From Achromobacter piechaudii NBRC 102461 (GTDB lineage: Bacteria; Pseudomonadota; Gammaproteobacteria; Burkholderiales; Burkholderiaceae_B), in assembly GCF_001571245.1 (NCBI RefSeq), contig NZ_BCTK01000001.1, positions 434,001-498,000 on the forward strand: a stretch of 64,000 nucleotides of DNA, written 5' to 3'. The notes beneath the pieces were generated by a model. The model had not been told where the DNA came from. It ran no database searches and saw only the letters and a list, made by a program, of their open reading frames with translations. The stretch's first letter is position 1; each line of letters begins with the position of its first letter. The position numbers were made by a program, and so were the translations under genes. Shown here in pieces: positions 26,475 through 34,558 of the stretch.

Positions 26475-27680
26475 ATGACCGTGAATGCCTTTATTTGTGA
26501 TGCGATCCGCACCCCCTTCGGCCGCTATGGCGGTGCGCTGGCCAGCGTGCGTCCCGACGATCTGCTGGCTGTCGCCATCAAGGCGCTGGTAGCGCGCAAC
26601 CCCGGCGTGCGCTGGGAAGAACTGGACGACGCCATCATGGGCTGCGCCAACCAGGCCGGTGAAGACAACCGCAACGTGGCCCGCATGGCGACGCTGCTGG
26701 CCGGCCTGCCCATCGAAGTGCCCGGCGCGACCGTCAATCGTCTGTGCGGTTCGGGCCTTGACGCCATCGGCACCGCCGCCCGCGCCATCCGCGCAGGCGA
26801 AGCCGGCCTGATGCTGGCTGGCGGCGTGGAAAGCATGAGCCGCGCGCCTTTCGTCATGGGCAAGGCCGACAGCGCGTTCTCGCGCAACGCCGCCATTTTC
26901 GACACCACCATCGGCTGGCGCTTCGTCAACAAGCTGATGAAGGCGCAGTACGGCGTCGACTCGATGCCCGAAACGGCCGAGAACGTTGCTGACGACTTCA
27001 ACATCAGCCGCGAAGACCAGGATCTGTTTGCGCTGGCCAGCCAGCAAAAGACGGCTCGTGCCCAGAAAGAAGGCGTGTTCGACGCTGAAATCGTGCCGGT
27101 CTCGATCGCTCAGAAAAAGGGCGACCCGATCGTGGTGTCCAAGGATGAACATCCGCGCGAAACCAGCCTGGAATCGCTGGCCAAGCTCAAGGGCGTGGTT
27201 CGCGAAGGTGGTTCCGTCACGGCCGGCAACGCGTCGGGCGTGAACGACGGCTCCGCAGCGCTGCTGCTGGCGGATGAAAAGGCCGCCGCCCGCCATGGCC
27301 TGACCCCGCGCGCGCGCGTGGTCGGCATGGCCACCGCCGGCGTGGCCCCGCGCATCATGGGTATCGGCCCGGCGCCCGCCACGTTGAAGGTGCTGGCGCA
27401 GACGGGCCTGACGCTGGACCAGATGGACGTCATCGAACTGAACGAAGCCTTTGCCGCGCAAGGGTTGGCCGTGTTGCGTCAATTGGGCATCGCCGACAAC
27501 GACCCGCGCGTGAACCCCAACGGCGGCGCAATCGCCCTGGGTCACCCGCTGGGCGCGTCGGGTGCTCGCCTGGCCACCACCGCCATCAACCAGCTTGAAC
27601 GCACCGGCGGCCGCTACGCGCTGTGCACGATGTGCATCGGCGTCGGCCAGGGCATCGCGCTGATCATCGAACGCGTCTAA
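26475..27680 (+). CDS. pcaF: 3-oxoadipyl-CoA thiolase
   Basis: PcaF cleaves 3-oxoadipyl-CoA to succinyl-CoA and acetyl-CoA, the last step of the beta-ketoadipate pathway. The 401-residue thiolase shows the nucleophilic Cys in VNRLCGSGLDAIGTAARA, the NGGAIALGHPLGASGAR segment with the catalytic His, and the second Cys in CTMCIGVGQG. The RTPFGRYGGALASVRPDDLL start and AGEDNRNVARM are wording typical of the 3-oxoadipyl-CoA subgroup rather than general acetyl-CoA acetyltransferase, which remains an alternative. No other pca gene is adjacent. Confidence 0.82.
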   Translation: MTVNAFICDAIRTPFGRYGGALASVRPDDLLAVAIKALVARNPGVRWEELDDAIMGCANQAGEDNRNVARMATLLAGLPIEVPGATVNRLCGSGLDAIGTAARAIRAGEAGLMLAGGVESMSRAPFVMGKADSAFSRNAAIFDTTIGWRFVNKLMKAQYGVDSMPETAENVADDFNISREDQDLFALASQQKTARAQKEGVFDAEIVPVSIAQKKGDPIVVSKDEHPRETSLESLAKLKGVVREGGSVTAGNASGVNDGSAALLLADEKAAARHGLTPRARVVGMATAGVAPRIMGIGPAPATLKVLAQTGLTLDQMDVIELNEAFAAQGLAVLRQLGIADNDPRVNPNGGAIALGHPLGASGARLATTAINQLERTGGRYALCTMCIGVGQGIALIIERV

Positions 27681-27723
27681 GCCGAAAGTGTTGTTTTTTT
27701 CGCCGCGCGCGACGCGGCGGAAT

Positions 27724-27750
27724 CAAAAAGGGAGCCCCTCGGGGCTCCCT
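27724..27750. terminator. Terminator between pcaF and the DUF192 gene
   Basis: AGGGAGCCCC-TC-GGGGCTCCCT forms a hairpin. The minus-strand side runs into TTTTT, so it best serves the DUF192 gene. It may also end pcaF. Confidence 0.8.
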
Positions 27751-27792
27751 TGTCATTTCTATAAGGCTCGCTGGCGCCCTCTGCCGCCCGGG

Positions 27793-28305
27793 TCAGGGCA
27801 GCCCGTCTATTTTCCGGCCCGCCTTGATGCCATGCTCGTCGAACCAGCCCTGGGCCATTTCAAGGGCGTAGCGCACGGGCTTGCGCGCGCAATGCGGATC
27901 TTCGGTCTGGGGCGCCATGTCGTCGATGTTGACGATCGTGCCGTCGTCGGCGATAAAGGCTATCGAGAGCGGCAAGAGGGTGTTGCGCATCCAGAAGCAC
28001 TGCACGTCCGGGCGCTCGAAGACAAACAGCATGCCGTCATTGCCGGGCAGCTCTTTGCGGAACATCAGGCCTGCCTGACGCGTGGCGTCCGTGTCGGCGA
28101 CCTCCGCGCGGATAATATGGATTCCGGCCGACAGTTGCGTCGTGGGCAAGGCGGGTTGCGGGCCAGTTTGCGCTTGTGCGCCGGTAGCCAGCATCAAGGC
28201 CGCTGCAGCCACCGTCGCCGATAGGGCTCTCAGGAATGCGGGTTTAAAGAACGCTGTCTTGAACAACGCAGGGATGACAGGTAATAACTTCGCATTCTTC
28301 GGCAT
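27793..28305 (-). CDS. DUF192-family exported protein
   Basis: A 170-residue protein from the chosen ATG at 28305 (MPKNAKLLPVIPALFKTAFF). A hydrophobic export segment (FLRALSATVAAAALMLATGA, cleaved near AQAQ) is followed by the DUF192 domain: AEVADTDATRQAGLMFRKEL, FVFERPDVQCFWMRNTLLPL, IAFIADDGTIVNIDDMAPQT, ALEMAQGWFDEHGIKAGRK. The start is uncertain because no strong ribosome site precedes it; a start at 28371 would place the leader over the cold-shock gene's terminator. DUF192 proteins are widespread and of unknown function. Confidence 0.88.
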   Translation of the reverse strand: MPKNAKLLPVIPALFKTAFFKPAFLRALSATVAAAALMLATGAQAQTGPQPALPTTQLSAGIHIIRAEVADTDATRQAGLMFRKELPGNDGMLFVFERPDVQCFWMRNTLLPLSIAFIADDGTIVNIDDMAPQTEDPHCARKPVRYALEMAQGWFDEHGIKAGRKIDGLP

Positions 28306-28318
28306 GAGCGGCGGGAGT

Positions 28319-28357
28319 AAAAAGAAAATAACAAGGCGGGGCCCGAAAGCCCCGCCT
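28319..28357 (-). terminator. Terminator of the cold-shock gene
   Basis: AGGCGGGGC (28334-28342) pairs with GCCCCGCCT (28349-28357). On the minus strand it runs into a T-rich tract. Confidence 0.82.
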
Positions 28358-28397
28358 GGATAATGGTGCAACCTTACCGTTGCACTGTAGAGGTAAG

Positions 28398-28643
28398 TCA
28401 GGCAGCCGTAATATTAAGCGCCTGTTTGCCCTTGGGCCCCTGGATGATTTCGAAAGCCACTTTCTGGCCTTCCTTCAGGGTTTTAAAACCATTCATCTGT
28501 ATGGACGAGAAGTGGGCGAACAGATCTTCACCGCCGTCGTCGGGCGTAATGAAGCCAAACCCCTTTGCATCGTTGAACCATTTGACGGTACCCGTCGATT
28601 TGGGATTGTCCCCTTGGACGGCGGTTGCGGTCGTATCAGACAT
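28398..28643 (-). CDS. Cold-shock domain protein (CspA family)
   Basis: An 81-residue RNA-binding OB-fold protein. RNP1 is [10 protein letters not shown] and RNP2 is [10 protein letters not shown], with [15 protein letters not shown] and the C-terminal [14 protein letters not shown]. CspA-type proteins melt RNA structures and act as transcription antiterminators. It is 10-15 residues longer than the 67-70-residue norm because of an N-terminal extension [15 protein letters not shown]. It faces away from clpS; the 227-bp gap between them must hold both promoters and the usual long csp leader. Confidence 0.93.
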   Translation of the reverse strand: MSDTTATAVQGDNPKSTGTVKWFNDAKGFGFITPDDGGEDLFAHFSSIQMNGFKTLKEGQKVAFEIIQGPKGKQALNITAA

Positions 28644-28870
28644 GCGGACTGCCTCATTGAATCGTATGTTGACAGAAGGGCATCTCGGTCTAGACCTCTG
28701 TCCCCCCCTCCGGATTCCTGGCAGATTTTCGATGAGTTGAAAACCCCAGAATGCGCTGATAATGCGCCGCTTTTCTTCGTGTCGTCAAGTATGGAAACTA
28801 CGTATTTCTGCGTGTAATTTTGAGTAAGTTGCGCGTTAGGCGTCCCCAGTTTAAATAGAATAGCCGCCCT

Positions 28871-29185
28871 ATGAGTTCTACCTTGGATACCCAGCATGAT
28901 TTGGCCGTCGAGAAGGCACCGGCACGCGCCGCGCCGCCTCCGATGTATCAGGTTTTGCTGCTGAACGATGACTACACGCCGATGGAATTCGTCGTGAAAG
29001 TCCTGCAAAAATTCTTCAATAAAAATCATGAAGAGGCCACGCGGATCATGTTGCAAGTGCATCACGAAGGTCGCGGAGTCTGCGGGGTATATCCCCGTGA
29101 TCTCGCTGCCACCCGCATCGCGCAGGTAGGACAGTATGCGCGGGCGCGCCAGCACCCACTGCAATGCGTGATGGAACCTGTTTAA
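28871..29185 (+). CDS. clpS: ClpS, N-end rule adaptor for ClpAP
   Basis: ClpS delivers proteins with destabilising N-terminal residues to ClpAP and inhibits other ClpAP substrates. The 104-residue protein has the core [40 protein letters not shown], the Asn-Asp pair of the N-degron pocket (LNDD) and the HHEG motif. The N-terminal about 25-residue tail, which enters the ClpA pore in E. coli, is present. Normally clpA follows within a few hundred bases. Here an alpha-2-macroglobulin gene and pbpC intervene, so clpA starts 7.6 kb away. Two hairpins follow the gene. Confidence 0.96.
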   Translation: MSSTLDTQHDLAVEKAPARAAPPPMYQVLLLNDDYTPMEFVVKVLQKFFNKNHEEATRIMLQVHHEGRGVCGVYPRDLAATRIAQVGQYARARQHPLQCVMEPV

Positions 29186-29199
29186 TACTTAGAAAGAAG

Positions 29200-29247
29200 A
29201 CGCCGCCCTGACAGGCGGCGTTCTGCCGTGTGCCGTTGGCACGGCAG
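29200..29247 (+). terminator. Two hairpins downstream of clpS
   Basis: First: ACGCCGCC/GGCGGCGT (29200-29207, 29214-29221), followed by TTCT. Second: CTGCCGTG/CACGGCAG (29223-29230, 29240-29247). No long T tract; the first probably ends clpS transcription. Confidence 0.6.
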
Positions 29248-29335
29248 TATCCGCGTTTGAGAAGCGCGCGGATCCGGTTGGTCGGCAGCTCCGCCGCAAA
29301 GGAGCAGTGGATTCGAGTAGGCGGAGGGGTTTGCC

Positions 29336-32300
29336 GTGAGTGGAAAGGTTAGTAAGACCTGGCTGGCGGTTGCCGGCGTAGTGGTGTTGGCCGGCGCTAT
29401 CGGCGTGGGCTGGTGGATGGGCAAGGACAAGCAGGCGCCGGCTCCGACCGCGGTCCCTGCGGTTTCAGCCCCGGCTCAAGCGCCTGCAACTGCGGCGCCC
29501 GCCGAGACAAAACCGGCGCTGGGCGCCAGCGCAACCGTCGGCGCGCCCGACCCCTTCGCCGCGCTGACCTGCCAACCCCGCCAATACAACGACGCGCTGT
29601 CGCTGTCGGTCACGTTCACCCAGCCGGTGAACGCCAAAGCCAAGCTCGATGATTTCCTCCAGGTCACGGACTTGGGCGCCTCGTCGGGCAAGGCCGATCA
29701 GGACAGCGAATCCGCGGCCAGCGATCAGCCGGCGTCGGTCAAGCCGGGCGACTCCGCCCCGCAAGGCAAGATCGTCAAGGGCAGCTGGATCGTGGGCGAC
29801 AACCCGCGCATGGTGTATTTCCCGTACATCCAGCCGCAGCGCAAGTACGCCATCACGGTGCGGTCCGGTTTGCCGGGCGCTGCTGACAAGGTCGTGCTGA
29901 CGCAAGCCTCCAATTGCGAAGTCAACACGCAGGCCATGCCGCCGTCGTTCTATTTCGCCAGCCGTGGCGTGGTGCTGCCGGCCGGCCAGAACGGCGGTCT
30001 GCCCGTGGCCACCGTGAACGTCTCCGAAGTCGACGTGCAATTCCTGCGCGTGGCTCCCGACCGTGTGCCGGAATTGTTCGAAACCGTGCTGGGCATCGGC
30101 CGCAAGACGGCTGACACCTCTGACGACGAAGACGAGGGCGGCTACAACGAAGACGATGCCTGGCGCTATTCCGACAACCGTGGCCTGAAGGGTTCGGTCA
30201 GCAACTGGGATCTGGACCGCCTGAATTCGCTGACCACCAGCGTCTACCAAGGCCGCTTCCTGACCGACGACAAACCCAACCGCCGCCACGTCACCTTCCT
30301 GCCCGTGGAAGGCGTGAAGGAACTGCAAGAGCCCGGCATCTATATCGCGGTCATGAGCCAGCCGGGCCGCTTCCGCTACGAATATCAAGTCACGTACTTC
30401 TACGTCAGCGATATCGGCCTGCATGCGCGCCGCTACAGCGATCGCGTCGAAGCCTATTCCGTGTCGCTCAAGTCGGGCCAGGCCATTCCCGGCGCCGTCT
30501 TCGAATTGGTGGACGGCGCAGGCAAGACGCTGGCCAAGGCCGCCGCCGATGCGCAGGGCCACGTGCGTTTTGACGGCAGCTTCACCAACGCGCGAGTCAT
30601 CCGCGCATCGCGCGACAAGGAAATGACCGTGTTGGCGCTGGCCGAGCCGGCGCTCGATCTGTCGGAATTCGATACGGGCGGCCATGTGTCGCGCCCGAAC
30701 AACCTGTTTGTCTATGCCGGCCGCAATCTGTACCGCCCCGGCGAAACGTTCAACGTGTCGGTGCTGCCGCGCGACCTGGACGGCCGCATGCTGACCCCCG
30801 CGCCGTTGACGGCCACCATCAAGCGTCCCGACGGCCGCGTGGTGCAGACGACGCTCTGGCAACCGAAGAAGGATCTGGTCGGTTATGTCGAGCGCGCCAT
30901 CGACTTGCCGCTGGATGCCCAGACCGGCTCGTGGCTGCTTGAGCTGCGTGTCGACCCGGCCTCGCGCGCTCCGGACGCGTCGTGGAAATTCCAGGTCGAA
31001 GAGTTCCTGCCCGAGCGCATGAAAATGACGCTCACCTCCGAGCAGGAAGTGCTGGAGCCTGATGAGGAACTGACGGTAGACGTGCAGGGCGACTATCTTT
31101 ACGGCGCGCCCGCCGCGGGCAACCGCCTGCTGTCCACGTTCCAGGTCAAGCGCGATCGTTTCGCGCAGGCCCAGAAATGGCCGGGCTTCATCTTTGGCGA
31201 CGTGGCTGACGACACGCGTCGTTCGTTCGGTGAGCTGCCCGAAGCCGCGCTGGACGACAAGGGCTACGCGCAGATCAGCATCAATCCCAACGCGTCCGGT
31301 ACGCACTCGCCCATGAAGGTGCGCGTGTCGGCAAGCCTGCTGGAATCGGGTGGCCGTCCGGTCGTGCGTTCCATCGAGCGCAGCGTCTGGCCCGCCGAGA
31401 AACTGATTGCGGTGCGTCCGCAATTCGATAGCGACGTGGCGCGCGAGGGTGCGCCCGCGGCGTTCGAAGTGATCCGCGTCAATGCCCAGGGCGAACTCCA
31501 GCCCTTGGCCCAGGCACAGATGCGCCTGTTCCGCGAAGAACGCCAATACTATTGGCGCTTCGACGACCAGCGCGGCTGGAACAGCGGTTATACCGAAACC
31601 GAAGAGCTGGTGGATTCGCGTGAGATCGCGCTGAACGATCGCACGCCGCTGACCGTGCCGGTCAAGTGGGGCCGTTACCGCCTTGAGGTCGCCGACCCGG
31701 AAACGGGCGAGACCATGCGCTACCGCTTCTACGCGGGCTGGAACGCGCAGGACGCCGACTCGATGGGCAATCGCCCCGACCGCGTGCAGATGAAGCTTGA
31801 AGGCGTGCCGGCCAAGCCGGGCGACACCGTCAAGGTCACGCTGACTCCGCCGCATGACGGCCAGGCGCTGGTCACCGTCGAAGGCGACCGCATGTTGTGG
31901 TCGACCTGGGTGGCTGTGAAGGCGACGGGTACCGTCGTCGAAATTCCGGTCAGCAAGGATTGGAAGCGTCACGATCTGTACGTGGCCGCCGCCGTGTTCC
32001 GTCCGGGCAGCGAAGGCGACCGCGTCACGCCGGCCCGCGCGTTGGGCCTGGCGTTCCTGCCGATCGCCAGCGCCGACCGCAAGCTGGACGTGAAGCTGAC
32101 CGCCGCGCCCAAGACCGTGCCCGAAACCAAGACGACCGTGCGCGTCAAGGTCGACGGCGCGCAAGGCAAGCAAGCCACGGTCACGCTGTCCGCCGTGGAC
32201 GTGGGCATCTTGAACATCAACCAGTACGCCACGCCCGATCCGCTGGATTATTTCTTCGGCAAGCACCGCTACGCGCCCGAACTGCTGGACATGTACGGCA

Positions 32301-34558
32301 AGCTGATCGAGAAAATGGACGGGACCAAGGGCAAGCTGAAGTGGGGCGGTGACGCCGCCATGCGCGGCGACAGCAAGAGCCTGCCCAAGAAGGTCAAGCT
32401 GGTCGACCTGTTCTCGGGTCCGGTCACGCTGAACGCGCAAGGCGAAGCGGACATTCCGCTGGACCTGCCCGACTTCAACGGCACGCTGCGCCTGATGGCG
32501 GTGGCCTTCACTGCCGACAACTACGGCAGCACCGACACCGAAATGGTGGTGGCCGCGCCGATCGTCGCCGAGCTGAACACGCCGCGTTTCATCACGCCGG
32601 GCGACCAGGCCGCCATCGCGCTGGACCTGACCAACCTGAGCGGGGCCGAGCAGAAGATCAGCATCAAGCTGGAAGCGCTGGACCCGCTTGCCATTACCGA
32701 TGGCGTGCGCACGGTGACGCTCAAGGACAAGCAGCGCACCACCTTGCGCTTTAACGCCACCACCACCGGTTCGTATGGCCTGGGCCTGATGCGGCTGACC
32801 ATCGACGGGCAGGGCGGCGCCAAGCCCGTGCACATCGTGCGCGAATCGGTGCTGCAAGTGCAGCCGGCCTACGCGGGCGAACGCCAGGTTCGGCGCCTGC
32901 GCCTGAATCCGGGCGAGACCAACGTGGCGCAAGCATCGTGGGTGTCGTCGTATTACCCGGACTCGGCGCTGGTCAGCCTGACCGTGTCGAACCGCCCGCC
33001 GTTCAACGTCAATCGCCTGGTCGAAGGGCTGCTCGCGTATCCGTATGGCTGCGCCGAACAGACCATCAGCCGCGCCTTGCCGTGGGTGCTGATCGACGAC
33101 GCGGTGGCCAAGCAGTTCGGCCTGAAGCCGCACTCGCAAGTAGAACGCGCCGCGCAGGTGTCGGGCGCCATCGGCCGTCTGTCGGGCATGCGCAATGCTG
33201 TGGGCTCGTACAACCTGTGGAGCGGTTCCAGCTCGCGTGACGTGTGGCTGACCGCCTATGCGGTGGGCTTCCTGCAGGACGCGCGCGACCAGGGCTTTGA
33301 AGTGCCTGAAGCCACGCTGGATCGTTCGCGCCAGTGGTTGCTTGAACAGGTTCAGCAGACCTCGAACAGCTTTGGCACGTGGTCGGTGAACCTGCGCCGC
33401 AACATCGAGGCAGGCCGCATCGACAGCAGCGACGCCAACATCCTGCGCGAAGACCATCGCCGCTTTGCTGGCTTGTCGACTGCCGTGCTGGCTCTGGCGC
33501 GCGACAAGAAGGCGCCGCTGTCGACGGTGCGCCAACTGTTCGACAACTATCAAGAGCGCGCGCGTTCGCCGTTGCCGCTGATCCAGTTGGCCGCCGCCTT
33601 CAAGCTGATGGGTGACGAAGGGCGCATGAAGTCCGCGCTGGACGCCGCCATGACGCGCGAATACGGATTCCCGCGCCGCAACTACAACGCCTACTACGAC
33701 GAGTGGCTGGGCGACTACGGCAGCAGCGTGCGCGACTATGCCTTGTCGTACGCGTTGGCCAACCAGTACGGCTTGAAGCACGAGCGCCTGGAAAACCTGC
33801 TGACGCAGCTGACCTCGCGCCTGGGCAATCGTTCGTACCTGTCCACGCAAGAGCGCATGGCGCTGTTGATGGCGGCGCGCGCCATCGGCGGCGACAAGGG
33901 CACGCCGTGGGAGGCCGCGCTGACGGTCAATGGCGTGCGCAAGCCGCTGGATGGTGGCAAGTCCGACCAGACCGTTGGCCTGACCGCCGCCGATCTGGCC
34001 AACACGCAGATCTTGAACACGGGCGCTCAGTCGCTGTTCCTGGAATACGACATCCAGGGCAGCCCGACCGTTGCACCCAAGCCGCGCAATGACGTGATCC
34101 AGCTCAAGCGTGGCTGGTATCGTCCGGACGGCAAGCCTTGGGATGGCGGCACGTTGCAAAGCGGCGACATGCTGGTGGTGTGGGTGCAGGCAAGCGCCAA
34201 TCAGAACATTCCTGATGCGCTGATCGAGGACCGCGTGCCGGCGGGTTTTGAAGTCGAAAACCTGAACCTATCGCAAAGTCCAGAGATGCAGGAATGGACG
34301 ATCGGCGGACGCCGCGTGGCCGAAGCGATGTCTGATTCCAACATCAAGCATCGTGAGTTCCGCGACGATCGTTACGTGGCCGCCGTGTCCCTGGGACGCG
34401 GCAAGGTGGACGTGTTCTATCTGGTGCGCGTCGTGACGCCGGGCCGTTATGCCGTGCCCTCGACCGTAGCGGAAGATATGTACCGCCCTGAAATTCGCGG
34501 TGTGGGTGAGCAATGGAGCACGGTCGAAATCCGCGATCGTGGCGCCAAGCGTCCTTGA
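29336..34558 (+). CDS. Bacterial alpha-2-macroglobulin family protein (YfhM type)
   Basis: A 1740-residue periplasmic protease trap. An N-terminal inner-membrane anchor (about residues 9-28, WLAVAGVVVLAGAIGVGWWM) has no lipobox, unlike the E. coli lipoprotein. MG-type beta domains follow. The thioester motif YPYGCAEQT has its Cys at residue 1239 and its Gln in place, so a covalent trap is possible. The terpenoid-like helical thioester domain and C-terminal receptor-like region follow. The GTG at 29336 has GGAGGGG at 29323-29329. pbpC overlaps its end, the standard pairing in which the trap guards the periplasm while PbpC repairs the wall. It interrupts the expected clpS-clpA neighbourhood. 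Confidence 0.95.
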   Translation: MSGKVSKTWLAVAGVVVLAGAIGVGWWMGKDKQAPAPTAVPAVSAPAQAPATAAPAETKPALGASATVGAPDPFAALTCQPRQYNDALSLSVTFTQPVNAKAKLDDFLQVTDLGASSGKADQDSESAASDQPASVKPGDSAPQGKIVKGSWIVGDNPRMVYFPYIQPQRKYAITVRSGLPGAADKVVLTQASNCEVNTQAMPPSFYFASRGVVLPAGQNGGLPVATVNVSEVDVQFLRVAPDRVPELFETVLGIGRKTADTSDDEDEGGYNEDDAWRYSDNRGLKGSVSNWDLDRLNSLTTSVYQGRFLTDDKPNRRHVTFLPVEGVKELQEPGIYIAVMSQPGRFRYEYQVTYFYVSDIGLHARRYSDRVEAYSVSLKSGQAIPGAVFELVDGAGKTLAKAAADAQGHVRFDGSFTNARVIRASRDKEMTVLALAEPALDLSEFDTGGHVSRPNNLFVYAGRNLYRPGETFNVSVLPRDLDGRMLTPAPLTATIKRPDGRVVQTTLWQPKKDLVGYVERAIDLPLDAQTGSWLLELRVDPASRAPDASWKFQVEEFLPERMKMTLTSEQEVLEPDEELTVDVQGDYLYGAPAAGNRLLSTFQVKRDRFAQAQKWPGFIFGDVADDTRRSFGELPEAALDDKGYAQISINPNASGTHSPMKVRVSASLLESGGRPVVRSIERSVWPAEKLIAVRPQFDSDVAREGAPAAFEVIRVNAQGELQPLAQAQMRLFREERQYYWRFDDQRGWNSGYTETEELVDSREIALNDRTPLTVPVKWGRYRLEVADPETGETMRYRFYAGWNAQDADSMGNRPDRVQMKLEGVPAKPGDTVKVTLTPPHDGQALVTVEGDRMLWSTWVAVKATGTVVEIPVSKDWKRHDLYVAAAVFRPGSEGDRVTPARALGLAFLPIASADRKLDVKLTAAPKTVPETKTTVRVKVDGAQGKQATVTLSAVDVGILNINQYATPDPLDYFFGKHRYAPELLDMYGKLIEKMDGTKGKLKWGGDAAMRGDSKSLPKKVKLVDLFSGPVTLNAQGEADIPLDLPDFNGTLRLMAVAFTADNYGSTDTEMVVAAPIVAELNTPRFITPGDQAAIALDLTNLSGAEQKISIKLEALDPLAITDGVRTVTLKDKQRTTLRFNATTTGSYGLGLMRLTIDGQGGAKPVHIVRESVLQVQPAYAGERQVRRLRLNPGETNVAQASWVSSYYPDSALVSLTVSNRPPFNVNRLVEGLLAYPYGCAEQTISRALPWVLIDDAVAKQFGLKPHSQVERAAQVSGAIGRLSGMRNAVGSYNLWSGSSSRDVWLTAYAVGFLQDARDQGFEVPEATLDRSRQWLLEQVQQTSNSFGTWSVNLRRNIEAGRIDSSDANILREDHRRFAGLSTAVLALARDKKAPLSTVRQLFDNYQERARSPLPLIQLAAAFKLMGDEGRMKSALDAAMTREYGFPRRNYNAYYDEWLGDYGSSVRDYALSYALANQYGLKHERLENLLTQLTSRLGNRSYLSTQERMALLMAARAIGGDKGTPWEAALTVNGVRKPLDGGKSDQTVGLTAADLANTQILNTGAQSLFLEYDIQGSPTVAPKPRNDVIQLKRGWYRPDGKPWDGGTLQSGDMLVVWVQASANQNIPDALIEDRVPAGFEVENLNLSQSPEMQEWTIGGRRVAEAMSDSNIKHREFRDDRYVAAVSLGRGKVDVFYLVRVVTPGRYAVPSTVAEDMYRPEIRGVGEQWSTVEIRDRGAKRP

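Noticed and set aside
29465-34159. A 1564-residue open frame on the minus strand
   Set aside because: It is antisense to the alpha-2-macroglobulin gene, is rich in His, Arg and Gln and has no recognisable domain. High GC suppresses stops on the opposite strand.
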